Both the position numbers and the translations under genes were made by a program. From assembly GCF_001687335.1 (NCBI RefSeq), contig NZ_MAGO01000014.1:1-51768 (forward strand): 51,768 bases of DNA, in the 5' to 3' direction. Shown piece after piece: positions 16,460 to 24,312 of this stretch. Numbering within the stretch: position 1 is the stretch's first letter; every line of letters begins with the position of its first letter. The notes under the pieces are model-generated. The model did no database searches. It was not told the DNA's origin and saw only the letters and a program-made list of their open reading frames with translations. The DNA comes from Dissulfuribacter thermophilus (GTDB lineage: Bacteria > Desulfobacterota > Dissulfuribacteria > Dissulfuribacterales > Dissulfuribacteraceae).

Positions 16460-18045
16460 CTTTGTATACCTCCAACCTTGGGAATTGTGATTTCTACTTC
16501 AAATGCCCCATCTTTCAACTGTACATCCATTTGTCCACCATGAGCACTGACAATGCGTTTGGAATAAGGTAGTCCTATACCAGTACCCTTAATCTTTGTA
16601 GTAAAGTATGGTTCAAGTAGTCGTTCCACCTGATTTTCTTTGGGCATTATTCCACCATTTCTCATACGGATGATTACGCGTTGTGGCATATCTTCAACTA
16701 TTATATCTAAATAGCCGCCATTTGATTGGGCCTCAATAGCATTTTTAACGAGGTTTAAGAAGACCTGGCGCATAAGTTCAGGATCAATCGAAATTTTTAC
16801 AGGTCGTCTATTGTAGGTAAATTTCACCTCAATTCCCCTTTGCTCAGGCCCTAAGACATAGATCACTTCCTCCAGTAGTTTGTCCAGTATGACATCTTTT
16901 ACTTTGGGAGAAATGGGTCTGGAAAACTCGAGCAGGTTTGAAATTATGCTATTTGCTTGTCTAATAGAAGTAAGGCTCAATTTTAAAAGCCTTTTTTCAG
17001 ACTCATCCAGAGAATCGGACTCAAGTAAAAGTCGTTGAAGCCCCATGTGAACTGCATTCAAGGGATTTCTAACTTCATGGGCAATGGTGGCAGCGGCACG
17101 TCCTATCATGGCATCTTCTCTTTGCCTGCTCATGGCCTTTTCAATCAAGACTGCTCGCCTCATCTCCTGCCTTTGCTTTTTATAAAGCCAATAAGACAAG
17201 ATGGCCCCTCCTAGCAATATAAAAAGACTAATCAGAAAGAAATTTCTCCAGAGTCTATTCATTGAATCCCTGTAACGTGATGCGTCTAAAATCACCTTTA
17301 GGACCTTATTCTCAACCGGTATACTCATTGTCACATAAGGGGAATTGGTCTTTCCTTGTATCTCGATCTCTGGAGACTGTAAGCCCGTTCCATTGACTGA
17401 GGCTCCTACTCTATCGATCTCAATGGAAATAACCCCTTTTACATCTCGTAGGGCCTTCATGACAGATGAAAGCCCGATTTGTGCCTGCAATCTTTCAAAG
17501 TCAGTAGAGGGAAGCGCGCAGACAATACAGCCCTCAGAGTATCTGCCTTTTTTAGACAGGATCAATAGATGGGCATCATGGTCCCTACTAAAACTCTCCT
17601 TTGAATTACATGTATATGGAAATTTTTCCAACCATTCCCTTACGCTTGTGACTATCTTTCCATTGGGCCTTATTATGGCTATTCCATAAAGCCCAGTCCT
17701 ACGGGCAAACAACTCCAATTCCTGTGGTGAAAACGGCTCAAAAGAATCCAGGTAGTCAATAAAGGATGCAATATTTCTGAGATGTGTTTTTACAATTTGA
17801 TCTGTAATCTTTTGTGACTCTACTGCATTTCTTACGTGTAATTTAAATACATTAGACAGTATTTGTGCGTGGGCCATCTGGTCTTGTAAAAATGCCCTTC
17901 TCGTTTGTTCTACTTGTAAAAAAAATAAGACCAATACCATGATAAACAGACATGAAAAGACAATGATATTGGCCTTCCAAAGTGGAATGGATCTATCCGT
18001 TAAAAAATTATCGATGTCCACTGTGACCGTGCCATCCTCCTCCAA
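16456..18045 (-). CDS. Membrane sensor histidine kinase with periplasmic domain
   Basis: A 529-residue inner-membrane sensor. TM1 is at about residues 25-43 (ANIIVFSCLFIMVLVLFF). A periplasmic sensor of about 220 residues follows, containing two Cys (YTCNSKES and CIVCALP). TM2 is at about 270-290 (FFLISLFILLGGAILSYWLY). There is no HAMP; instead a short linker leads to the HisKA box ATIAHEVRNPLNAVHMGLQRL with the phospho-His. The HATPase N box is LVNLVKNAIEAQSNGG, and the G box region is LEPYFTTKIKGTGIGLPYSKRIV. The architecture resembles ZraS/AtoS kinases that pair with NtrC-type regulators. The start is uncertain: TTG at 18045 or GTG at 18021; both are preceded by, or include, a GGAGGAGG tract inside the upstream gene. 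Confidence 0.93.
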   Translation of the reverse strand: MEEDGTVTVDIDNFLTDRSIPLWKANIIVFSCLFIMVLVLFFLQVEQTRRAFLQDQMAHAQILSNVFKLHVRNAVESQKITDQIVKTHLRNIASFIDYLDSFEPFSPQELELFARRTGLYGIAIIRPNGKIVTSVREWLEKFPYTCNSKESFSRDHDAHLLILSKKGRYSEGCIVCALPSTDFERLQAQIGLSSVMKALRDVKGVISIEIDRVGASVNGTGLQSPEIEIQGKTNSPYVTMSIPVENKVLKVILDASRYRDSMNRLWRNFFLISLFILLGGAILSYWLYKKQRQEMRRAVLIEKAMSRQREDAMIGRAAATIAHEVRNPLNAVHMGLQRLLLESDSLDESEKRLLKLSLTSIRQANSIISNLLEFSRPISPKVKDVILDKLLEEVIYVLGPEQRGIEVKFTYNRRPVKISIDPELMRQVFLNLVKNAIEAQSNGGYLDIIVEDMPQRVIIRMRNGGIMPKENQVERLLEPYFTTKIKGTGIGLPYSKRIVSAHGGQMDVQLKDGAFEVEITIPKVGGIQS

Positions 18046-18424
18046 AGCTTCTGCCTCTCATTGCACGCTGAAGTCTAGACCTCACCCCCGTAGGATCACA
18101 TCTACATCTTGCTCCGGCAATCATGATCTCCCTAGCCATAAATGTCCCTGCACTGACAAAACTCTTTTCTGCTACGACCCTGATTGGCGTTCCTACCCTT
18201 ATCCTCCTGAGCCTGGCTGGATCATCTACAAACACCTTGTAGATGTCTCCATTGAGCTCACTTTTTATCTCCATGTATTTGTCGCTAAAATTTAAGGATA
18301 CGACCTTCCCCTTTAAAAGTGTCTCAATGCCAGATTTAGCAAAATCCTGGGCATTAGAACACTGTAGTCCAAATACATGGAACAAAGTGATAATTGCTAT
18401 GATTAAGGCATATCTTTTTTGCAT
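18008..18424 (-). CDS. Small secreted OB-fold-like protein with Cys/His tail
   Basis: A 138-residue exported protein, starting at the ATG at 18424 because the signal peptide begins there (MQKRYALIIAIITLFHVFGL, cleavage near SNAQD). The frame extends 34 residues upstream, but that part overlaps the preceding hairpin. The mature domain (about 30-105) has an OB-like strand pattern: LLKGKVVSLNFSDKYMEIKSEL, IRVGTPIRVVAEKSF, GTFMAREIMIAG. The tail holds CRC, then RSFGGGWHGHSGHR, with three His and two Cys, a possible metal-binding end. It overlaps the kinase gene start by 38 bp (if TTG), implying coupled translation. Function unknown; a periplasmic partner of the kinase is an inference. Confidence 0.75.
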   Translation of the reverse strand: MQKRYALIIAIITLFHVFGLQCSNAQDFAKSGIETLLKGKVVSLNFSDKYMEIKSELNGDIYKVFVDDPARLRRIRVGTPIRVVAEKSFVSAGTFMAREIMIAGARCRCDPTGVRSRLQRAMRGRSFGGGWHGHSGHR

Positions 18425-18441
18425 TTCAAGATCATACCCAT

Positions 18442-18459
18442 AGGGGGCAAAAGCCCCCT
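18442..18459 (-). terminator. Intercistronic GC-rich hairpin
   Basis: AGGGGGC and GCCCCCT form a perfect 7-bp stem with a 4-nt loop between the two secreted-protein genes of the kinase operon, 18 nt before the second start codon. There is no T-run, so partial attenuation, RNA stability or differential expression is more likely than full termination. Confidence 0.4.
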
Positions 18460-18477
18460 TCTGCTGTAAACATTTTA

Positions 18478-18987
18478 TTAATTTGTCCCCTGACTCTGAG
18501 GCGCCATTGTCCCCATTTTTGGACAAGAGCCTCTCATTTTACAACCAAAGCCATTGGCTCCACCATGTCTTTTCATTCCACCACGCCACAGTGGAAAGCC
18601 AGTCTTAGAGTCCCTGAGTTCAATTGAATTTTCTCCAATGGTGATCTTAGTAGCAATCATTCTTTTAGTGCCATCAGAAAGAGTAATTTCTCGACCTTCC
18701 ACTGACACATTTTCACCAACTGTTGGATAGGCTATGGACTTAGAATACCAGTACCATGCTGGACCAATACCGTAAACAGTGACTACATCTGTACCTGTGT
18801 CCACACTCATTCCTTTTCCGTATGGGCCAATAGCAGTTACTACACCCTGTATTGTGAAAGGATTGCCCTGTAGCACAACTGAGGTCTGATTACCGCTCAA
18901 ACAATTAGCAGCGCCTGGCCCAAAGGAAATTGCATGCGTTGCACCCATAATCACAAACAAAAGTGTTATAATTATAGCCTTTCTCAT
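18478..18987 (-). CDS. Secreted OB-fold-like protein with Cys/Met/His-rich tail
   Basis: A 169-residue exported protein. The signal peptide MRKAIIITLLFVIMGATHA is cleaved before ISFGP. The central part has OB-like strands: FTIQGVVTAIGPYGKGMSVDTG, VGENVSVEGREITLSDGTKR, MIATKITIGENSIELRD. The C-terminal 40 residues are rich in potential metal ligands: WRGGMKRHGG, FGCKMRGSCPKMGTM (2 Cys, 5 Met, 1 His). GGAGG lies 7 bp upstream of the ATG. It is the first gene of the operon, followed by a second small secreted protein, the histidine kinase and the sigma-54 activator. A ZraP-like accessory role is an inference; the fold is not that of ZraP. Confidence 0.78.
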   Translation of the reverse strand: MRKAIIITLLFVIMGATHAISFGPGAANCLSGNQTSVVLQGNPFTIQGVVTAIGPYGKGMSVDTGTDVVTVYGIGPAWYWYSKSIAYPTVGENVSVEGREITLSDGTKRMIATKITIGENSIELRDSKTGFPLWRGGMKRHGGANGFGCKMRGSCPKMGTMAPQSQGTN

Positions 18988-19111
18988 TTCTGGTCCTCCT
19001 TAATTTAGAATTATTTTTCGTTAACTAATCTCTCTTAAAGTGGATTTAATTTTGGACCTTACCTCATGATAACTACCTCCTTTCATTTCATTTTATTTTA
19101 TTAAAATGAAA

Positions 19112-19127
19112 TTCAAGGCCTATGCCA
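19112..19127 (-). promoter_or_regulatory. Candidate sigma-54 (-24/-12) promoter for the kinase operon
   Basis: Minus strand reads TGGCATAGGCCTTGAA. Compared with TGGCAC-N5-TTGCW, the -24 box has one mismatch, the spacer is exact, and the -12 box has C changed to A. That last position is normally well conserved, so the site is tentative. It would give a leader of about 110 nt before the ATG at 18987. Confidence 0.35.
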
Positions 19128-19219
19128 AAAAGAAGGCAAAAAAAATGTTATGTAAATACAAAGAGTTACAACAGGAATTGAACGATGAGCGAAAATTTAG
19201 AATCGACAAAGGGAAATCT

Positions 19220-19241
19220 CTTTCGACAATTTTGTCGAAAG
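19220..19241. promoter_or_regulatory. 22-bp palindrome, candidate activator binding site
   Basis: Half-site CTTTCGACAA is repeated as its exact reverse complement after a 2-nt centre. A third half-site TCGACAA begins at 19203, 20 bp (two helical turns) from the corresponding position at 19223. It lies 93-130 bp upstream of the candidate -24/-12 element, the usual place for NtrC-type enhancer sites, and is also upstream of the divergent channel gene. Confidence 0.5.
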
Positions 19242-19373
19242 GGCGAGGTCTAGAGAGATTCTTTTCACTTTAGATATGTTATCCCTTCAAAGATGGCAAT
19301 ACTCTATTCTTCCATTAAACTAACACTAAAGTCTTTTTCATATTGACTCGATAAAAGATTTAAAAGGTAAAAC

Positions 19374-20366
19374 ATGAAGCCTAAAGAGATAGCTGATTAC
19401 ATCAAAGAACACAAGAGTCTACCGCCTGGGATAAATAATCTTGAGGGACTGAACCTTGAAGGCATTGATTTAAGCGGAGCCGACCTCAGTCGTGCCAATC
19501 TCTCAAAAGCCGATCTTAGGGACGCTAACCTAAGGGACACCATTTTTTTTAAGGCTGATCTCAGTGAAGCCCTATTTAATGGAGCTGACATTTCAGGGGC
19601 AGATTTTACAGGTGCAGACCTATCCCAGGCCCATTTTAATAGTGTAAAGGCCCATGCAGTTGGTTTTGGTGCGGCCAAGCTGAATGGAGCGACTTTCTTT
19701 GAAGCGGATCTCCAGTCAAGCAGCTTTACCAAAGCTGAATTGGTGGGAGTAGATTTTAGATGTGCAGATATGTCGGCATGTCGTTTAAGAGAGGCTGATT
19801 TAAGAAAGGCCGATTTTACATCATCAGTACTCAACTACGCAGACCTCAGTATGGCCAATGTTGCAGGCGCCAGATTCGACAACGCAGATATCAGACACTC
19901 CAAGGTCATAGCCATTACCGGTTATGAGAAGGCTAGCTGGATCGGTACGGATATCAGAGACATAAATTTTGCTGGAGGCTATCAATTAAGGCGCTTTATA
20001 GTAGATCAAAATTATCTTAAGGAGTTTAGAGAAAAAAATCTCATGTGCCATATAATTTACTGGATATGGTACATTACTTCGGATTGCGGACGGAGCATGA
20101 CCCGTTGGATGCTGTGGGTAACTGCCCTTACTCTGTTCTTTGCATGGCTTTATACTGTAGTTGGTGTAGATTATGGGGATTATCCTACGCCAATCTCACC
20201 TCTGTATTTCAGTGTTGTGACCCTCACCACACTTGGCTATGGAGACGTTGTTCCAAAAACCATCACAGGACAATTGGTGGCCATGATTGAAGTAATCACT
20301 GGATACTTAATGCTCGGAGGACTCCTTTCTATCTTCTCCAATAAAATGGCAAGACGAGCTGAATAG
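19374..20366 (+). CDS. Pentapeptide-repeat protein with C-terminal ion channel
   Basis: A 330-residue fusion. Residues about 22-190 are A(D/N)Lxx pentapeptide repeats (for example GADLSRANLSKADLRDANL), which fold into a right-handed beta helix facing the cytoplasm. The last 95 residues are a two-helix potassium-channel pore (Ion_trans_2): TM1 RWMLWVTALTLFFAWLYTVVG, the selectivity filter TLTTLGYGDVVPK, and TM2 QLVAMIEVITGYLMLGGLLSIFS. The filter has TLGYGD rather than TVGYGD, a tolerated change. It is probably a tetrameric K+ or cation channel gated by something bound to the repeat domain. The divergent promoter region upstream is shared with the sensor-kinase operon. Weak AAGG ribosome site. 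Confidence 0.9.
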   Translation: MKPKEIADYIKEHKSLPPGINNLEGLNLEGIDLSGADLSRANLSKADLRDANLRDTIFFKADLSEALFNGADISGADFTGADLSQAHFNSVKAHAVGFGAAKLNGATFFEADLQSSSFTKAELVGVDFRCADMSACRLREADLRKADFTSSVLNYADLSMANVAGARFDNADIRHSKVIAITGYEKASWIGTDIRDINFAGGYQLRRFIVDQNYLKEFREKNLMCHIIYWIWYITSDCGRSMTRWMLWVTALTLFFAWLYTVVGVDYGDYPTPISPLYFSVVTLTTLGYGDVVPKTITGQLVAMIEVITGYLMLGGLLSIFSNKMARRAE

Positions 20367-20389
20367 TACAGGGAAAAAAGGGGAAATTA

Positions 20390-21250
20390 ATGTTCAGATT
20401 TTTCATAAAGAAAAGAAAAGATCCTAAAAAGGCCATCAAGGAACTTTTGAATGGTTTTGAACTGCCGAGTTTTCCTCAGGCAGTGATGAACGCCCTAAAA
20501 AAGATGAGAGACCCAGACATTCCCATGAGGGAGGTGGCAAAAGAGATAGAAAAAGACCCAGGTATGCACGTCATGGTCTTAAAGTGCGTCAACTCTGCTG
20601 CTTTCGGACTTAGTAGAAAGGTTTCTAATATTGTACATGCAGTAAATCTCCTGGGGAGATCAAGGCTTGAATCCCTAATTCTACCTTTGGCGGTAAGAGA
20701 TTCTCTGCCTAAAATCACAATGTCATGCATGGATTTGAAAAAGTTTTGGTACACTTCTGGTTTTCGAGCCAGTCTTGCCAGACAACTTGCAGAAAAACTA
20801 CACCCGGCTGAAAAGGACGATTCCTTTACCGCAGCACTTCTCCAAGATATTGGAATTCCAATACTCATCAAATCGAAAAGGGAAACATACTGTGATACTT
20901 TAAACCAATGGGATGAAAATGAGGGGCTTTCCCTCCCCCTGCTAGAAAAAAAGCTACTGGGTTTTGATCACCAAATTGTCGGTGGTCTCATGGCAGAAGA
21001 ATGGGAATTTCCTGAAAAACTAAAGAACTCTATATTGACCCACCACGAAACTGATCCAGACCTAGAAACTCCTATCTCGGCTCATCTCGTTTCCCATATA
21101 AGATTTCTAAATGGATTAGATATAGACGAAGAAATAAAGTTTATGAAAGAGATTTGTATAGACAGACATGGTTTTAAAGAGGCATTTCTCGATAATATTG
21201 TAAAAAAGGCCATTAGTGAAGCAGAAGAAATGGCCTTACTTATGAAATAA
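20390..21250 (+). CDS. HDOD domain signalling protein
   Basis: A 286-residue cytoplasmic protein. After a basic N-terminus (MFRFFIKKRKDPKKAIKE), an HDOD domain spans about residues 15-215: LPSFPQAVMNALKKMRDPD, IEKDPGMHVMVLKCVNSAAFGLSRKVSNIVHAVNLLGRSRLESLIL, FTAALLQDIGIPIL, and SILTHHETDP. HDOD domains are HD-related but usually non-catalytic and act in signalling. The HD dyad is altered (LQDIG rather than LHDIG). No output domain is attached. It starts 23 bp after the channel gene with GGGGAAATTA before the ATG, so the two are probably co-transcribed. Confidence 0.9.
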   Translation: MFRFFIKKRKDPKKAIKELLNGFELPSFPQAVMNALKKMRDPDIPMREVAKEIEKDPGMHVMVLKCVNSAAFGLSRKVSNIVHAVNLLGRSRLESLILPLAVRDSLPKITMSCMDLKKFWYTSGFRASLARQLAEKLHPAEKDDSFTAALLQDIGIPILIKSKRETYCDTLNQWDENEGLSLPLLEKKLLGFDHQIVGGLMAEEWEFPEKLKNSILTHHETDPDLETPISAHLVSHIRFLNGLDIDEEIKFMKEICIDRHGFKEAFLDNIVKKAISEAEEMALLMK

Positions 21251-21302
21251 ATTTTTTATTCGCCCAACTACTAATTTAAAATAATACCCCTTAGGAACTC
21301 TC

Positions 21303-23045
21303 ATGAAAAAATTATTAAAAATTATATCAATATCGTCAATTATAATAATCTTTACCATAATCTTATTTAGCACTTTTCTTAAATTTTACTTTAAAGATGA
21401 GAAAATAATTGCTTTACTGAAGCCCAAAATCGAAGAGGTTACCAGACGAAAGATAGTCATTGAAGGCGCAACCATCAGCCTTTTTAAAGGTATTATTCTA
21501 AAAAATATTTCATTAAAAGAAAGCGATGAAAAAACAGATTTTATCAGGGCCAAGGAATTAGTAATAAGCTATGAACTTTTTCCTTTGCTCAACAGAAAGT
21601 TAATAATTACTTCACTACATCTTGAAAAACCCTTTATACATATCGTAAGAGAAAAAAACGGTAAGTTTAATTTCAGTTCACTGTTAAGGCCTGACCAAGG
21701 CCCCAAAGATGACTCTAAAGAACCTACATCAAGAGAAATTCAACCTGCTCTCCTACCCATATCCATTACAATACAAAAATTTACTGTATCAGAAGGTCTA
21801 ATCAATTTTACAGATCAAGAACAGGAATTTCCAAACATTAAAGGTATCTTTGATGCAGATACTGAAATTCACATAGACGCAAAAGGTGATATTTTCTACA
21901 AAGGCTCTATAGAGCTAAAGGCAGACGCCCATCTCAAAGATCTTATCACTACAATAAAAGGGCAAGTTGAAATCGATCCCCAAAGGCTAACTTTTCAATC
22001 AGTCGTCGGTCTTGATAAGTGGGATTTTGAAATAAAAGGTGATGTTTCCAATTATACTACGGTCCCTCATTTAGTCCTTGACCTTTCAACAGACAATCTG
22101 AATGCAGATGAACTGTTCACAAAAATAAAGGCCGCGACAAGTGGACACAAAACACACACTAAGACAGTTAAGACACCGGGGAAAGTCAACACACCAAAAG
22201 GACCTCCCCCCATCCCACCCATTGTAAAGGACCTTAAAGCAAAAGGGACTCTTTCATTCAAGACATTGATATATAAAGGCATCAAGAGTCGCGATGTCAG
22301 GATCGAATATCAGTTTGTAAATGGTCGACTCAGAGTAAAAGAGGACATAGGAGAATTTTACAGAGGTTCAATTCACTCCACTGTAGACGCTGACCTAAAC
22401 GATCCCATTGTCCCATTCAAAGGACGATTAGACATTCAACAGGTTGCAATAGTAGGGCTTTTGGAACTTTATGTACCAAAGGCAAAGGATATTGTGTCTG
22501 GTGTCTTTTCTTCTGATCTCTCCTTTTCAGGAAGGGCTTTTCCATTGGATGACCCATTAAGGCATCTTATCCTTTCAGGAACCTATGAACTATTTAATGG
22601 TAAAATACAAAAAAACCCTGTAACACTAGCCCTTTCAAGCCTCTTAAAGATTGAAGAACTTAACAGCCCAACCTTTAGGGATATTCATGGTAATCTAAAG
22701 ATGGAAGACGGCTGGATTATCTTTAAAAGCCATATTTCAGCCAAAGATTTTACTGCAGACATAGACAAAGGAAAGATTGGCCTCAAGGGCAAGCTCGACA
22801 TCCCTGTAGACATAATTTTATCACAAAAGCTAAGTAAAAAATTTATAGAAAGGCAAAAGGCCCTGAAAATATTCTTAGACGATCAGGGAAAAGCACTACT
22901 GCCCATAACCATTAAAGGCGATTATCATCATCCTGTCCCCACACTAAATTTAAAAAATATAGAAGATAAGGCAAAAAAAGAAATTGAGAAAAAAATCGGT
23001 AAGACAATCGACAAAATATTACTAGACCTCGATTTTTCTAAATAA
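21303..23045 (+). CDS. AsmA-family envelope protein
   Basis: A 580-residue protein anchored by one N-terminal helix (IISISSIIIIFTIILFSTFL), the rest periplasmic. AsmA-type features: TRRKIVIEGATISLFKGIILKNISLKES near the N-terminus (membrane-proximal groove), FIRAKELVISYELFPLLNRKLIITSLHLEKPFIHIVREKNGKFNFSSLL, and the C-terminal DGWIIFKSHISAKDFTADIDKGKIGLKGKLDIPVDIILS. It ends in a long charged helix (AKKEIEKKIGKTIDKILLDLDF). A proline-rich linker (PKGPPPIPPIVKDL) divides the two halves. Such repeating-beta-groove proteins carry lipids between membranes; this is the second one in the window besides YdbH. Confidence 0.88.
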   Translation: MKKLLKIISISSIIIIFTIILFSTFLKFYFKDEKIIALLKPKIEEVTRRKIVIEGATISLFKGIILKNISLKESDEKTDFIRAKELVISYELFPLLNRKLIITSLHLEKPFIHIVREKNGKFNFSSLLRPDQGPKDDSKEPTSREIQPALLPISITIQKFTVSEGLINFTDQEQEFPNIKGIFDADTEIHIDAKGDIFYKGSIELKADAHLKDLITTIKGQVEIDPQRLTFQSVVGLDKWDFEIKGDVSNYTTVPHLVLDLSTDNLNADELFTKIKAATSGHKTHTKTVKTPGKVNTPKGPPPIPPIVKDLKAKGTLSFKTLIYKGIKSRDVRIEYQFVNGRLRVKEDIGEFYRGSIHSTVDADLNDPIVPFKGRLDIQQVAIVGLLELYVPKAKDIVSGVFSSDLSFSGRAFPLDDPLRHLILSGTYELFNGKIQKNPVTLALSSLLKIEELNSPTFRDIHGNLKMEDGWIIFKSHISAKDFTADIDKGKIGLKGKLDIPVDIILSQKLSKKFIERQKALKIFLDDQGKALLPITIKGDYHHPVPTLNLKNIEDKAKKEIEKKIGKTIDKILLDLDFSK

Positions 23046-23084
23046 ACCTAAATTATGCACTCCAAATGGCTGAAATATAGATAT

Positions 23085-23516
23085 TCAAGGCCTTAGACCT
23101 ATAATCGTTACGTCAATCTTCCTCTGCCTTGGTTTGTTGTCATGATTGATGACCACCACCTGCTGCCAAGTGCCGAGATTGAGTCTTGCGTTCCTCACTC
23201 CTACGACAATCGAAGGGCCCATCAAAGCAGCCTGGACGTGGCTATGACCATTTCCGTCATGCCAGCGTAGTTCGTGTCTATAGTAGGCGTCCTCTGGGGC
23301 AAGGCGCTTGATTGCATCTTTTAAATCCTCTATTACACCTTCTTCATATTCTATTGTGGTAATGGAGCCCGTTGAGCCAATCACCGTAGCATTCAAAGTT
23401 CCAAGGGCGATACCACTCTCTTTTAGGATTTTCTCTAGATCGCCAGTAATATCTACAATATCAGGTCCCCGATCTAAAGACTTTGTTATGGTGTCACAAA
23501 AGATTTCAAGCCCCAT
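23085..23516 (-). CDS. YjbQ-family protein (UPF0047), paralogue 1
   Basis: A 143-residue single-domain UPF0047/YjbQ protein. Signatures are VDITGDLEKILKESGIALGTLNATVIGSTGSITTIEYEEGVIEDL, HGNGHSHVQAALMGPSIVVGVRNARLNLGTWQQVVVINHD and the terminal KIDVTIIG. The family is sometimes labelled secondary thiamine-phosphate synthase because E. coli YjbQ has weak activity of that kind; the true role is unknown. In place of the common HTTA motif the protein has GSTGSI, so the putative ligand-binding His is replaced. GGAGG lies 6 bp upstream of the ATG. It converges with the AsmA gene. A second paralogue is at 38364. Confidence 0.9.
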   Translation of the reverse strand: MGLEIFCDTITKSLDRGPDIVDITGDLEKILKESGIALGTLNATVIGSTGSITTIEYEEGVIEDLKDAIKRLAPEDAYYRHELRWHDGNGHSHVQAALMGPSIVVGVRNARLNLGTWQQVVVINHDNKPRQRKIDVTIIGLRP

Positions 23517-23874
23517 TGGAATCCTCCAGTGCCCAAGTTTTTTAAGGATATTTTAAGATTTTATCCTTAATATTCAGTTATTATAGAGTCAAGACATAAC
23601 AAAGAAATTCACCTTGAACTATTGGACGTCATCACTGCTTCCACTTTGGCTAAAGGACAGGCACAGGATTTAAAATTAAGATATTTGTTGAAAATCTACC
23701 AATAGCCTAGTAAAAAATCTATGTTCTCAAAGGTTAAACCGTCTTTAAAGTGGGATAGAGTCCCTAGCTGTAAGCACTCGCAGGGTACCCCAAATTCGAG
23801 GCGGAGATATTCCATGTACACAGACACTCGACAACCAAGGAGAACGGGTGCACTGTTAGCACTAAAAAAAATCT
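23517..23874. other. Gene-free stretch with an unexplained open frame
   Basis: No recognised gene. On the minus strand 23699-23872 is open for 58 codons with protein-like composition (it includes MEYLRLEFGVPCECLQLG and ends FLLGYW before TAG), but it has no good start or ribosome site; it could be a gene remnant or an RNA. Short inverted repeats occur: CCACTTT (23640-23646) with AAAGTGG (23748-23754), and GTGC/GCAC near 23848-23862. Confidence 0.5.
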
Positions 23875-24312
23875 ATGACTAAAGTATCTGACATGATAAA
23901 GCCCAAAGGATCGAGTAAAAAGCAACTTTTTTTGGCTGGGGCCATGTGGTCTCTGGTTGGAATTATGTTATTTTTTAGGGGCATAAGATGGTTAATTTTA
24001 AACCAATATGAAAATTGGTTGATAATTATTTGTATTTTGGGTGCCACAGTTATCGGCCTCATAAAAGGGAAAATAATCCTGGACAAAGCAGCAAATAAGG
24101 CAACGATACGCATACAAAAAAGAGGTGACGATAAGTGCTTGTTCGGTTTTTTCTCTTGGAAAAACTGGCTCTTAATAGCCCTAATGATAACCTTGGGAAG
24201 GTTACTTCGTGCAAGTCCGGCACCGGTTTATGTTGTCAGTACAATTTACATGGCAATTGGAACTGCCCTCACCTATTCCAGTAGAATTTTCTTTACTTCC
24301 ATTTACCCTTGA
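23875..24312 (+). CDS. Predicted four-helix membrane protein, unknown function
   Basis: A 145-residue hydrophobic protein not assigned to a known family. Four transmembrane helices can be drawn: about 18-38 (LFLAGAMWSLVGIMLFFRGIR), 46-64 (NWLIIICILGATVIGLIKG), 96-112 (NWLLIALMITLGRLLRA) and 116-140 (APVYVVSTIYMAIGTALTYSS). The loop between helices 2 and 3 is basic (KIILDKAANKATIRIQKRGDDK). No ribosome site is evident before the ATG. Its last 20 bp overlap the end of the convergent pilin gene. The opposite-strand frame is shorter and less protein-like, so the plus-strand reading is preferred. Confidence 0.7.
   Translation: MTKVSDMIKPKGSSKKQLFLAGAMWSLVGIMLFFRGIRWLILNQYENWLIIICILGATVIGLIKGKIILDKAANKATIRIQKRGDDKCLFGFFSWKNWLLIALMITLGRLLRASPAPVYVVSTIYMAIGTALTYSSRIFFTSIYP

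Larger units (their letters stand above)
18988..19373. other. Divergent intergenic region with putative regulatory sites
   Basis: This 386-bp gap separates the minus-strand kinase operon from the plus-strand channel gene. It holds a candidate sigma-54 element (19112-19127), a TTTCATTTT/AAAATGAAA inverted repeat (19087-19112) and a long palindrome (19220-19241). A lysine-rich 55-codon open frame (19106-19273) lacks a ribosome site and is not called. Confidence 0.65.

Noticed and set aside
19106-19273. 55-codon lysine-rich plus-strand frame in the divergent intergenic region
   Set aside because: No ribosome site, AT-driven Lys content, and it overlies the palindrome and candidate promoter.
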